Source: Antricoccus suffuscus (GTDB lineage Bacteria; Actinomycetota; Actinomycetes; Mycobacteriales; Antricoccaceae). Taken from it: a DNA stretch of 64,000 nucleotides. The first letter of the stretch is position 1. The number at the start of each line of letters is the position of its first letter. The notes beneath the pieces are model-generated. The model worked only from the letters and a program-made list of their open reading frames with translations, was not told the origin of the DNA and did not search any database. Shown here piece after piece: positions 54,279 through 64,000 of this stretch. The stretch is from contig NZ_PVUE01000019.1 of NCBI RefSeq assembly GCF_003003235.1, positions 1 through 64,000 on the forward strand, in the 5' to 3' direction. The translations under genes were made by a program, and so were the position numbers.

Positions 54279-54362
54279 CCTGCGGACGGGCGGACATTCG
54301 GGACGGATGGTGCGACATATGTGACGGATGGTCGGACATTCGTGACGGATGGTGCGTGGGGC
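54279..54362 (+). repeat. four tandem 21-bp repeats, array D
   Basis: Units begin at 54279, 54300, 54321 and 54342, an exact 21-base period. The two central units are GGGACGGATGGTGCG then ACATAT, and GTGACGGATGGTCGG then ACATTC. The first is diverged (CCTGCGGACGG then GCGGACATTC), and the last loses the ACATTC end. The array lies 18 bases after the serpin stop and runs into the menG leader. Confidence 0.88.
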
Positions 54363-54395
54363 AGGGGGCCGTCGCCGTAGCATGGCACCGATCGC

Positions 54396-54470
54396 ACTAC
54401 AGATACTCGCATTACAGATACTCGCAGCCCAGACACTCGCACTACGGATACTCGCACTCCAGACACAGGA
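54396..54470 (+). repeat. five tandem 15-bp repeats in the menG leader
   Basis: Units at 54396, 54411, 54426, 54441 and 54456 follow the form A(C/T)TACAGATACTCGC. Units 1 and 2 differ at one base; unit 5 is partly decayed and supplies the AGGA ribosome binding site of menG. A frame open through them would read LQILA-type pentapeptides, but family comparison puts the MenG start downstream. Confidence 0.9.
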
Positions 54471-54477
54471 TTTCGCC

Positions 54478-55200
54478 TTGGCAGATCAGCAGCACGTCCG
54501 CGCTTCCCTTGATAAGAAGCCTGAAGAAGTCCAGGCGATGTTCGACGGGGTGGCGAAGTACTACGACCGCACCAACACGATTACGTCGATGGGCCAGGAC
54601 AAACTGTGGCGAATTGCCACCCGCAAGTCGCTCAACTTGCGCAAGGGCGAACGGGTGCTTGATCTCGCCGCCGGTACCGGCGTGTCCACCGCTGAGCTCA
54701 GCAAGAGCGGTGCGTACGCCGTGGGTGCCGACTTCTCGCTCGGCATGCTGCGTGCGGGCATCAACGTCGCGAAGGTGAAGGAGTCCGGCGTGCCGCTGGT
54801 CGCCGCTGACGGGCTGCGGCTGCCGTTCAACGACGGCGCCTTCGACGCGGTCACGATCTCCTTCGGGTTGCGCAACATCGTCGATCCGGATGCGGCGCTG
54901 CGTGAGATGGCCCGCGTGGTGCGTCCCGGTGGTCGGCTGGCGGTGTGCGAGTTCTCGACCCCGACGTTCGCGCCGTTCCGGTTCGTCTACCTCAACTACC
55001 TCATGCGCGCGCTACCGGCGGTGGCCCGCAGCGTGAGCAGCAATCCGGACGCCTATGTCTACCTCGCCGACTCGATTCGCGCCTGGCCCAACCAGGACGC
55101 GATGGCCCAGCGGATCGCCGCAACGGGCTGGGCTGATGTGCAGTGGCGCAACCTGACGGGCGGCATCGCGGCGATTCATCGTGCGACCAAGCCGCGCTAG
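54478..55200 (+). CDS. menG: demethylmenaquinone methyltransferase
   Basis: A 240-residue UbiE/MenG, the SAM-dependent last ring methylation of menaquinone. [21 protein letters not shown] at the N-terminus, the SAM motif [12 protein letters not shown] near residue 60 and [20 protein letters not shown] are family signatures. The TTG at 54478 was chosen because AGGA lies seven bases upstream and the family begins about here. ATG starts at 54349 or 54382 would translate the 15-bp repeats into a Leu/Gln-rich leader. Confidence 0.9.
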   Translation: MADQQHVRASLDKKPEEVQAMFDGVAKYYDRTNTITSMGQDKLWRIATRKSLNLRKGERVLDLAAGTGVSTAELSKSGAYAVGADFSLGMLRAGINVAKVKESGVPLVAADGLRLPFNDGAFDAVTISFGLRNIVDPDAALREMARVVRPGGRLAVCEFSTPTFAPFRFVYLNYLMRALPAVARSVSSNPDAYVYLADSIRAWPNQDAMAQRIAATGWADVQWRNLTGGIAAIHRATKPR

Positions 55201-55252
55201 ACTTCCACCCGCACTACGTAAGGTGATCCTAAGTTAAAGCCTCAAGGCGGGT

Positions 55253-55270
55253 CGGCCTTACACTAGGCCG
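55253..55270. terminator. hairpin between menG and menJ
   Basis: CGGCCT (55253-55258) and AGGCCG (55265-55270) form a six-bp stem with a six-base loop, 52 bases after the menG stop and just before the Rex operator. There is no T-run. It may be an actinobacterial hairpin terminator separating menG from the menJ-nuo promoter. Confidence 0.4.
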
Positions 55271-55276
55271 GTTAGT

Positions 55277-55294
55277 TCGTGAACACTTTCACAA
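55277..55294. promoter_or_regulatory. Rex operator upstream of menJ-nuo
   Basis: TCGTGAACACTTTCACAA matches the Rex consensus TTGTGAAnnnnTTCACAA in 13 of 14 specified bases. A possible promoter, TTTCAC (55287-55292) and TAACAG (55309-55314), overlaps its right arm. The menJ start is 54 bases downstream. Rex encoded at 20.1 kb should repress here when NADH is low. Confidence 0.83.
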
Positions 55295-55347
55295 GCGCGC
55301 GCGGACGCTAACAGTATGCCGTACAGATTCGTTCGACAGGGAAATCG

Positions 55348-56670
55348 ATGGGTGCAGCAATGCCGCAGCTTGATATTGGCGACGACGCCGATGTCATAGT
55401 CGTTGGTGCCGGACCCGGCGGCTCGGCCGCCGCTTACTACGCGGCGCTTGCCGGGCTCAACGTCCTGCTTCTGGAAAAAGGCATCTTCCCGCGCGACAAG
55501 GTATGCGGCGACGGACTGACCCCCCGCGCGGTCAAGAGCATCGTCGGCATGGGTATCGACACCTCCGAGGGCAAGCCGGGTGCAGACGGCATCAACGGCG
55601 GCTGGATCCGCAACAAGGGTCTGCGCGTCATCGGCGGAGGCATGCGTCTTGAGCTGGATTGGCCCGAGCTCGCCTCGTTCCCCGACTACGGTCTTGTCCG
55701 ACCGCGCCAGGACTTCGATGAGCTTCTCGCCCGTCAGGCGCAGAAGGCGGGCGCAAACCTGATCGAGGCCGCTAACGTCACCGGTCCGATCACTGACGAC
55801 ACCGGTCGCGTCGTCGGCGTCACGGCCAAGGTCGGCCCGGACAAGAAGCCAATGCAGTACCGCGCCCGCGCGGTCATCTCGGCCGACGGTATGGGTGGCC
55901 GGCTGGGGCTCGCGACCGGAGTTGAACGCAACGAGAAGCGTCCGATGGGCGTCGCCGTACGCCGCTACTACAAGTCGCCGCGGCACACCGATGACTATCT
56001 CGAATCGTGGCTTGAGCTCTGGGAAGACACTCCGGACGGTGGTCGGCGGCTACTTCCGGGCTATGGCTGGATCTTTGGCGTCGGTGACGGCACATCCAAT
56101 GTCGGACTCGGGATCCTCAACTCGTCAGCGTCATTCCAGGACCTCAACTACCGCGATCTACTCGTGCGGTGGCTCGGCGGACTTCCTGAAGAGTGGGGTT
56201 TCGTCGAGGACAACGCGACCGGACCGACTCGCGGCGGCGGACTACCGATGGGATTCAACAAGGCACCGCATTACCGCGACGGACTGCTGCTGGTCGGCGA
56301 TGCGGGCGGGGCGGTCAATCCGTTCAACGGCGAAGGAATCGCCTACGCGATGGAGACCGGGCAGCTCGCCGCGGAAGCGGTCGTTCAGGCTTCCGGCCGG
56401 CGCAGTGACCGGGCTAAGGAACGTGCGTTGGTCGGCTATAACGGCGCGCTACGCGATCACCTGGGCAGCTACTACCGACTCGGCGGCGTATTCGTGAAGT
56501 TGATCGGCAACCCGCACATCATGCGGATCGCGACCAAGCACGGCATGCCGCACCCGACGCTGATGAAGTTTGTGCTGAAGATGATGGCCAACCTCACCGA
56601 CCCGCGAGATGGCGACGCGATGGACCGGATTCTCACCGGACTGCAGAAGATCACGCCGGCGGTGAAATGA
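55348..56670 (+). CDS. menJ: geranylgeranyl/menaquinone reductase
   Basis: A 440-residue FAD-dependent reductase of the geranylgeranyl reductase family. The N-terminal dinucleotide motif VIVVGAGPGGSAAAYYAALAG is at residues 15-35. CGDGLTPRAV and GLLLVGDAGGAVNPFNGEGI (the FAD-binding GD motif) follow. It is related to mycobacterial MenJ (Rv0561c), which saturates one isoprene of the menaquinone tail; a role in lipid saturation is the alternative. ATG 55348 is used, and an ATG four codons later is possible. It lies between menG and nuoA. Confidence 0.9.
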   Translation: MGAAMPQLDIGDDADVIVVGAGPGGSAAAYYAALAGLNVLLLEKGIFPRDKVCGDGLTPRAVKSIVGMGIDTSEGKPGADGINGGWIRNKGLRVIGGGMRLELDWPELASFPDYGLVRPRQDFDELLARQAQKAGANLIEAANVTGPITDDTGRVVGVTAKVGPDKKPMQYRARAVISADGMGGRLGLATGVERNEKRPMGVAVRRYYKSPRHTDDYLESWLELWEDTPDGGRRLLPGYGWIFGVGDGTSNVGLGILNSSASFQDLNYRDLLVRWLGGLPEEWGFVEDNATGPTRGGGLPMGFNKAPHYRDGLLLVGDAGGAVNPFNGEGIAYAMETGQLAAEAVVQASGRRSDRAKERALVGYNGALRDHLGSYYRLGGVFVKLIGNPHIMRIATKHGMPHPTLMKFVLKMMANLTDPRDGDAMDRILTGLQKITPAVK

Positions 56671-56847
56671 CCGTGTCGCAGACATTTGTGCAGACTGTTG
56701 CAACATGCTCGCCCGCACGTCGAGGCGGCATACATATATGAGAGCGTGGTCGATGCGGCGCAGCATGCGTGAACGCAAAACACAAGTCCGGACGCGCGAC
56801 GAGCGTCCGGTCATCCAAAAGTACGACGTGGAAAGGGAAGCGCGCTA

Positions 56848-57210
56848 ATGCTGAGCATTTACGTCCCGCTTGTCACCCTGATGGTGCTGGCCTTGGCGTT
56901 TGCCCTGTTTTCCGTGGTGCTCGCCACGGTCGTAGGCCCGAAGCGTTACAACAAGGCGAAGTACGACGCGTACGAGTGCGGCATCGAGCCGGTGCATCAG
57001 CCCCTCGGGGCCGGTCGATTCCCGGTGAAGTACTACCTCACCGCGATGCTTTTCATCATCTTTGATATCGAAATGATTTTCCTTTACCCATTTGCCGTGG
57101 CCAATGGACTGCTCGCCTGGTTCGGGTTTATCGAGATGGTCCTTTTCATCCTTACCGTGTTCGTCGCGTACGCCTATGTCTGGCGTCGCGGTGGACTTGA
57201 CTGGAACTAG
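56848..57210 (+). CDS. nuoA: NADH-quinone oxidoreductase subunit A
   Basis: A 120-residue membrane subunit of complex I with three TMs. YDAYECGIEPV and FPVKYYLTAMLFIIFDIEMIF are invariant family blocks. GGAAAGGG is upstream of the ATG. The 177-base gap after menJ has a degenerate Rex-like sequence (TTGTGCAgactgTTGCAA near 56686) too weak to call, so nuoA may have its own promoter as well as readthrough from menJ. Confidence 0.95.
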   Translation: MLSIYVPLVTLMVLALAFALFSVVLATVVGPKRYNKAKYDAYECGIEPVHQPLGAGRFPVKYYLTAMLFIIFDIEMIFLYPFAVANGLLAWFGFIEMVLFILTVFVAYAYVWRRGGLDWN

Positions 57211-57223
57211 GGGGTAACCGCTC

Positions 57224-57901
57224 ATGGGTATAGAAGAGAAACTCCCCGGCGGGATACTGCTGACCTCGATAGAGAAGCTTGCCAACTGGAGCCGTAAATC
57301 CTCCATGTGGCCGGCAACATTTGGGCTGGCTTGCTGCGCGATCGAAATGATGACCACCGGTGGCCCGCGTTACGACTGGGCGCGGTTCGGCATGGAACGC
57401 TTCTCCGCCACGCCACGCCAGGCCGATCTGATGATCGTCGCGGGACGGGTAAGTCAGAAGATGGCGCCTGTCGTGCGGCAGATCTACGACCAAATGCCCG
57501 ATCCTAAGTGGGTCATCTCGATGGGCGTCTGTGCATCGTCCGGTGGCATGTTCAACAACTACGCGATCGTGCAGGGTGTCGATCACATCATCCCGGTCGA
57601 CATGTACCTGCCCGGCTGCCCGCCGCGGCCGGAGATGCTGCTGGACGCGGTCCTCAAGGTCCATCACAAGGTGATGAACGAGCCGCTGAACAGCAAGCGC
57701 GCCAAGCAGTTGGCCGAACAGGGCAAGGAACTGTACGTCGAGATGCCGTCGTCCGTGCGCTACAACAAGAAGAAGCGCAAGGAATGGATTGCCGCGGCCG
57801 AGGAAGGGCGCGAGAAACAGTACATGCTCGAACAGCCCAATGCGCAAAAAGCACTGGCAGCTAAGCAATCTTCGTCCACTGAGGTGACCCGCCGCTCATG
57901 A
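57224..57901 (+). CDS. nuoB: NADH-quinone oxidoreductase subunit B
   Basis: A 225-residue subunit carrying the terminal cluster N2. The ligands Cys37, Cys38, Cys103 and Cys132 are in [18 protein letters not shown] and [10 protein letters not shown]. The C-terminal tail of about 50 residues (basic, then Ala/Gln-rich) is longer than in E. coli. It overlaps nuoC by four bases. Confidence 0.96.
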   Translation: MGIEEKLPGGILLTSIEKLANWSRKSSMWPATFGLACCAIEMMTTGGPRYDWARFGMERFSATPRQADLMIVAGRVSQKMAPVVRQIYDQMPDPKWVISMGVCASSGGMFNNYAIVQGVDHIIPVDMYLPGCPPRPEMLLDAVLKVHHKVMNEPLNSKRAKQLAEQGKELYVEMPSSVRYNKKKRKEWIAAAEEGREKQYMLEQPNAQKALAAKQSSSTEVTRRS

Positions 57902-59054
57902 GCATCTCGACCCCCGATAGCAACCCTGGCAAGGAAGAACGAGGCCAGGAGAAGTCGAAGGAGACCTCGGCCAAGCCGCGCCCCAGTGGGCGTCGCAGCC
58001 GCCGTACGTCGAAGCCACGCGACGAGTCGCCGACGACGGATGAGTCGCTGACGACCGTAGAAGGCGACCACGCCGCCCACGCGGACAAGCTCGCGGCGAC
58101 CGAGGCACCCCCAGAAGAGGGCGCGCTCCTCGACGACCTGCACGACGAGGCCGACGACAAGCCAGCCGAGGACAAGTCGGACGAGGACGCGGCGGCGCCG
58201 GATGACGACGAGGAAGCGTCATCAGGTGAAGTCGAGAAGGTCCACGACTTCTCGACTGCGCCGCGTATCGACCAGATGCGTCAGATCGTCGAAGAGACAG
58301 AGTCGGTCGACAAGTCGAACATGCCGGCCAAGCCGGATCGAATCGACCCGACCCCGGCCCCGCAGGCCGGGCCACGGCAGGGGCTGTTCGGCGTACAGGG
58401 CACCGGCGATACCTCAGGCATGTCGGGCCTCGCGGCGCAGGCGGGTTCCGGGATTCCGGCTCGGTCAACTGAGCGCCCGTACGGCGGCTGGTTCGACGAA
58501 GTCGCCGACCGCATAGCCAAGGCCTACTCGGGCTGGAAACAGGCGCACATCGCGACCGTAGTCGACCGCGGCGAGATCACCTTCTACGTCGAGAAGAGTC
58601 ACATCTCGAAGCTGTCGAAGGTGCTGCGTGATGATTCGATGCTGCGCTTCGAGCTGCTGGCCTCGCTCAGCGGCGTTGACTACCTGCGTCCAGAAACCGG
58701 CCTCAGCTCACACGTCGACCCGCAGCAGGCCGAATACGCCAAGGCCCGACTGCACGTCGTGTACCACTACTTGTCGATGACCTTCCGCCGCCGGATTCGA
58801 GTCGAGGTCGCCACAACCGTCGAGGATCCGCATGTCCCCACGGTCAGTGACGTCTACCCGACAGCGGACTGGCAGGAACGCGAGACATACGACATGTTCG
58901 GGGTCGTTTTCGACGGCCACCACGCGCTGACTCGAATCCTGATGCCCGACGACTGGGAAGGCTTCCCACAGCGGAAGGATTACCCGCTCGGCGGCATCGA
59001 GGTCGAATACAAGGGCGCGTCTATCCCACCACCAGATCAGCGGAGGGCCTACAA

Positions 59055-59058
<4 letters not shown>
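57898..59058 (+). CDS. nuoC: NADH-quinone oxidoreductase subunit C with long N-terminal extension
   Basis: 386 residues. The 30-kDa subunit fold spans about residues 155-386 ([50 protein letters not shown]). Residues 1-150 are low complexity: a basic Ser/Arg/Lys part to about residue 40, then a strongly acidic Asp/Glu/Ala part (about 75-110). Most NuoC proteins are near 200-250 residues. The start overlaps nuoB by four bases, and the frame has normal high-GC codon use throughout, so I keep the full length. Confidence 0.92.
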
Positions 59059-60382
<1,324 letters not shown>

Positions 60383-60383
<1 letters not shown>

Positions 60384-61080
60384 TGGCGATTACCGACGCA
60401 ACGCGCGAGAAGGCTCGCGAAATCATCGCGCGCTACCCACAGTCGCGCAGTGCACTGCTTCCGATGCTGCACCTGGTGCAGGCCGAGGAAGGCTACGTCA
60501 CCCTGGAGGGTGTCGCGATGTGCGCCGAAGAACTCGGCCTGACCAAGGCCGAGGTCGGCGCGGTCGCCACCTTCTACACGATGTACAAACGCCGCCCGAC
60601 CGGTCAGCACATCGTCTCGGTGTGCACCAACACGCTGTGCGGTCTGCTCGGCGGCGACGAGATTTACGCGGCCGTGTCCAAAGAGCTCGGCGTCGGCCAC
60701 GACCAGACAACCGAGGACGGCACGATCACCCTTGAGCACGCCGAGTGTCTCGCGGCCTGCGACTACGGGCCCGTCGTCACCGTCAACTACGAGTTCTTTG
60801 ACAAGCAGAACGTGTCCTCGGCGCTGGACCTGGTCGGCAAACTGCGCGCGGGGGAGCGTCCGACTCCCACCCGAGGCGGCGAGCTGGGCACATTCCGCGA
60901 AGCCGAGCTTGAGCTCGCGGGGCTGCTCGATGAAGAAACCCGACTGCGTAAGGTTGCGGCCGTCGACTCGATCGAGCCGACACTGCGTGGCCTCACGCTC
61001 GCGCGAGAGCGTGGCGAATCCGCGCCCGAGGCCGATTACAACACCGTGATCCCGCCGGTACCGGCGAAGGAGAGCAAGTA

Positions 61081-61081
<1 letters not shown>
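60383..61081 (+). CDS. nuoE: NADH-quinone oxidoreductase subunit E
   Basis: A 232-residue thioredoxin-like 2Fe-2S subunit. The ligands are Cys81 and Cys86 in VCTNTLCG and Cys122 and Cys126 in AECLAACDYGP. The C-terminal extension past residue 160 is variable. It shares one base with nuoD (TAATG) and one with nuoF. Confidence 0.95.
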
Positions 61082-62421
<1,340 letters not shown>

Positions 62422-62426
62422 GCAAC

Positions 62427-64000
62427 ATGACGATTGCGCAAAGCAAGCCGGATGCGCCGGCAACCTCGATGGTCACGCTGACCATCGACGGCATCGAGGT
62501 GACCGTGCCCAAGGGCACGCTGATCATCCGGGCCGCCGAGACCGTGGGCATCCATATCCCGCGATTCTGCGACCACCCGCTGCTCGAGCCGGTCGGCGCC
62601 TGCCGCCAGTGCCTGGTCGAGGTCGAGGCCGGTGGCCGGCCGTTCCCCAAGCCGCAGGCATCCTGCACGATGGAAGTCTCCGACGGCATGGTCGTCAACA
62701 CGCAGTACACCAGCGCCGTATCTCAGAAGGCCCAAGAGGGCATGATGGAGCTGCTGCTGATCAACCACCCGCTGGACTGCCCCATCTGCGACAAGGGTGG
62801 CGAGTGCCCGCTGCAAAACCAGGCGATGTCCAGTGGCCGCAGCGAGACTCGGTTCACCGACGTCAAACGCACCTACCCCAAGCCGGTGTCTGTTTCCACG
62901 CAGGTGTTGCTCGACCGCGAACGCTGTGTGCTCTGCGCCCGGTGCACGCGGTTCTCCCAGCAGATCGCCGGCGACCCGTTCATCGAGCTGTTCGAGCGCG
63001 GCGCTCTCGAGCAGGTGTCGATCTTCGAAGACGAACCATTCCAGTCCTACTTCTCCGGCAACACCGTGCAGATCTGCCCGGTTGGCGCGCTGACCGGTGC
63101 GTCGTATCGCTTCCGTTCTCGGCCATTCGACCTACAGTCGACGCCGAGTATCTGCGAACACTGCGCAATTGGTTGTGAGCAGCGCACGGACTGGCGGCGT
63201 AACAAGGTCATGCGGCGGATGGCCGGAAATGACCCCGAGGTCAACGAAGAGTGGAACTGCGACAAGGGTCGCTGGGCATTTACGTACGCCCAGGACAACG
63301 ATCGCATCCTCAACCCGATGATCCGTGACGATCAGGGCAACCTGGTCGAGTCCAGCTGGACCGAAGCGCTCGAGCGTGCGGCCGAAGGTATTCGGACCGC
63401 CGACGCGGCCGGCGGAGTCGGCGTACTGCCTGGTGGCCGGCTGACGACTGAGGACGCCTACGCATACGCGAAGTTTGCCCGCGTCGTACTCGGCACCAAC
63501 GACATCGACGCGCGTGCTCGTGCGCACTCCGACGAAGAGCTGGAGTTCCTGGCCACGCACGTCGCGGCGACGACTCCCGCGCTCGGCGCGGTCACGTTCG
63601 CCGACCTCGAGACTGCGAAGTCGGTGCTGATCGTCGGCCTCGAGCCCGAAGAGGAAGCGCCCATTGTCTTCCTGCGTCTGCGCAAGGCGTGGAAGGCGAC
63701 CGGCCGCGGATCGTTTGCGATCGCGCCGTTCAACTCGCCCGGCTTCAGCAAGATCGGTGCCGACCTGATCCAGACCCCACCGGGCGCGGAAACGTCCGTA
63801 CTGTCAGCGATCGCGGATGGCACTGCCGGCGGGACGGCCAGCGATGCCGTCGATGCACTCAAGGGCGGCGACGGGGTCATCCTCGTCGGAGAGCGTCTCG
63901 CCGAGATGCCCGGGGCGCTGCGCGCCGTGGCGGTGCTGGCAAACAAGAGCGGTGCCCGGCTGGCGTGGATCCCGCGTCGTGCAGGGGAACGGGCCGCGGT
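62427..64000 (+). CDS. nuoG: NADH-quinone oxidoreductase subunit G, 3' end beyond window
   Basis: About 524 codons are present; the frame runs off the window. The N-terminal 2Fe-2S domain has Cys in [16 protein letters not shown] and ASCTME. The His-Cys3 cluster loop is [17 protein letters not shown], followed by [11 protein letters not shown] and [10 protein letters not shown] molybdopterin-oxidoreductase-like half begins at [15 protein letters not shown], whose cysteines could hold the additional N7 cluster. The ATG at 62427 lies five bases after the nuoF stop. nuoH to nuoN are expected downstream. Confidence 0.95.
   Translation, partial: MTIAQSKPDAPATSMVTLTIDGIEVTVPKGTLIIRAAETVGIHIPRFCDHPLLEPVGACRQCLVEVEAGGRPFPKPQASCTMEVSDGMVVNTQYTSAVSQKAQEGMMELLLINHPLDCPICDKGGECPLQNQAMSSGRSETRFTDVKRTYPKPVSVSTQVLLDRERCVLCARCTRFSQQIAGDPFIELFERGALEQVSIFEDEPFQSYFSGNTVQICPVGALTGASYRFRSRPFDLQSTPSICEHCAIGCEQRTDWRRNKVMRRMAGNDPEVNEEWNCDKGRWAFTYAQDNDRILNPMIRDDQGNLVESSWTEALERAAEGIRTADAAGGVGVLPGGRLTTEDAYAYAKFARVVLGTNDIDARARAHSDEELEFLATHVAATTPALGAVTFADLETAKSVLIVGLEPEEEAPIVFLRLRKAWKATGRGSFAIAPFNSPGFSKIGADLIQTPPGAETSVLSAIADGTAGGTASDAVDALKGGDGVILVGERLAEMPGALRAVAVLANKSGARLAWIPRRAGERAA

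Noticed and set aside
1503-54362. CRISPR array interpretation of the 21-bp repeats
   Set aside because: Units are directly adjacent with no unique spacers, arrays are dispersed, and no cas genes are present.
55214-55233. Iron box between menG and menJ
   Set aside because: GTAAGGTGATCCTAAG looks similar at first but matches only about 8 of 19 consensus bases.
56686-56705. Third Rex operator in front of nuoA
   Set aside because: TTGTGCAgactgTTGCAA differs at five of the specified positions; only the left half-site is good.

Overview
The window is GC-rich, densely packed and codes on both strands. It uses many GTG and TTG starts and 4-base ATGA/GTGA overlaps. It reads as the chromosome of a high-GC Gram-positive (Actinomycetes), near the Mycobacteriales/Frankia-like orders. 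Support for this comes from gene order. proC - small HTH protein - bS22 - SDR epimerase - acyltransferase - SerB1-like HAD, then glutaredoxin - hemACDB - hemL - phosphatase - tlpA - ccdA - resB - ccsB, then menE/menB/menC/menD/menG/menJ, follows the order I recall for Mycobacterium tuberculosis Rv0500 to Rv0561c. Rex sits in front of hemA as in Streptomyces. No rRNA, tRNA, CRISPR array or intact IS element was seen.

Layout. 1-5.7 kb: a DUF222/HNH gene with an abnormal C-terminus, a TetR-type regulator and two tandem paralogous acyl-CoA synthetases. 5.7-11.1 kb: proline dehydrogenase overlapping proC, a small HTH protein, the 32-residue ribosomal protein bS22, an SDR epimerase, a lysophospholipid acyltransferase and a convergent HAD phosphatase. 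11.1-19.5 kb: a block that interrupts the mycobacterial-like order: MFS efflux pump, XRE/MmyB-like regulator, aldo/keto reductase, acyl-CoA dehydrogenase, IclR regulator and acyl-CoA ligase. 19.5-27.8 kb: glutaredoxin, rex, hemA, hemC, hemD, hemB, a two-TM protein and hemL (glutamyl-tRNA to uroporphyrinogen III). 27.8-32.7 kb: system II cytochrome c maturation (tlpA/resA, ccdA, resB, ccsB). 32.9-39.1 kb: fasciclin lipoprotein, membrane-anchored molybdopterin oxidoreductase, Lrp/AsnC regulator, threonine dehydratase, DUF4229 protein and a NarL-type two-component system. 39.3-45.1 kb: menE, menB, a crotonase, menC, menD. 45.3-50.5 kb: L,D-transpeptidase and the efeUOB iron importer. 50.6-56.7 kb: FabH-type ketosynthase, isochorismate synthase, serpin, menG, menJ. 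56.8-64 kb: nuoA to nuoG, with nuoG cut by the window end.

The core genes form one respiratory programme: heme, cytochrome c assembly, menaquinone, and complex I that reduces it. Two near-consensus 18-bp Rex operators, upstream of rex-hemACD and upstream of menJ-nuo, suggest NADH/NAD+ control of both ends. Two iron boxes of DtxR/IdeR type sit on the efeUOB promoter.

The least explained feature is a family of about 21-bp direct repeats (core GTGACGGAT) found as short, helically phased arrays in intergenic gaps near 1.5, 20.0, 39.2 and 54.3 kb, plus a single copy at 41.46 kb. The 54.3-kb array is followed directly by five 15-bp repeats in the menG leader. Other points are a probable insertion in the DUF222 gene, an inhibitory-type bacterial serpin, and a NuoC with a disordered N-terminal extension of about 150 residues. 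All database-style statements here are from memory; no search was run.
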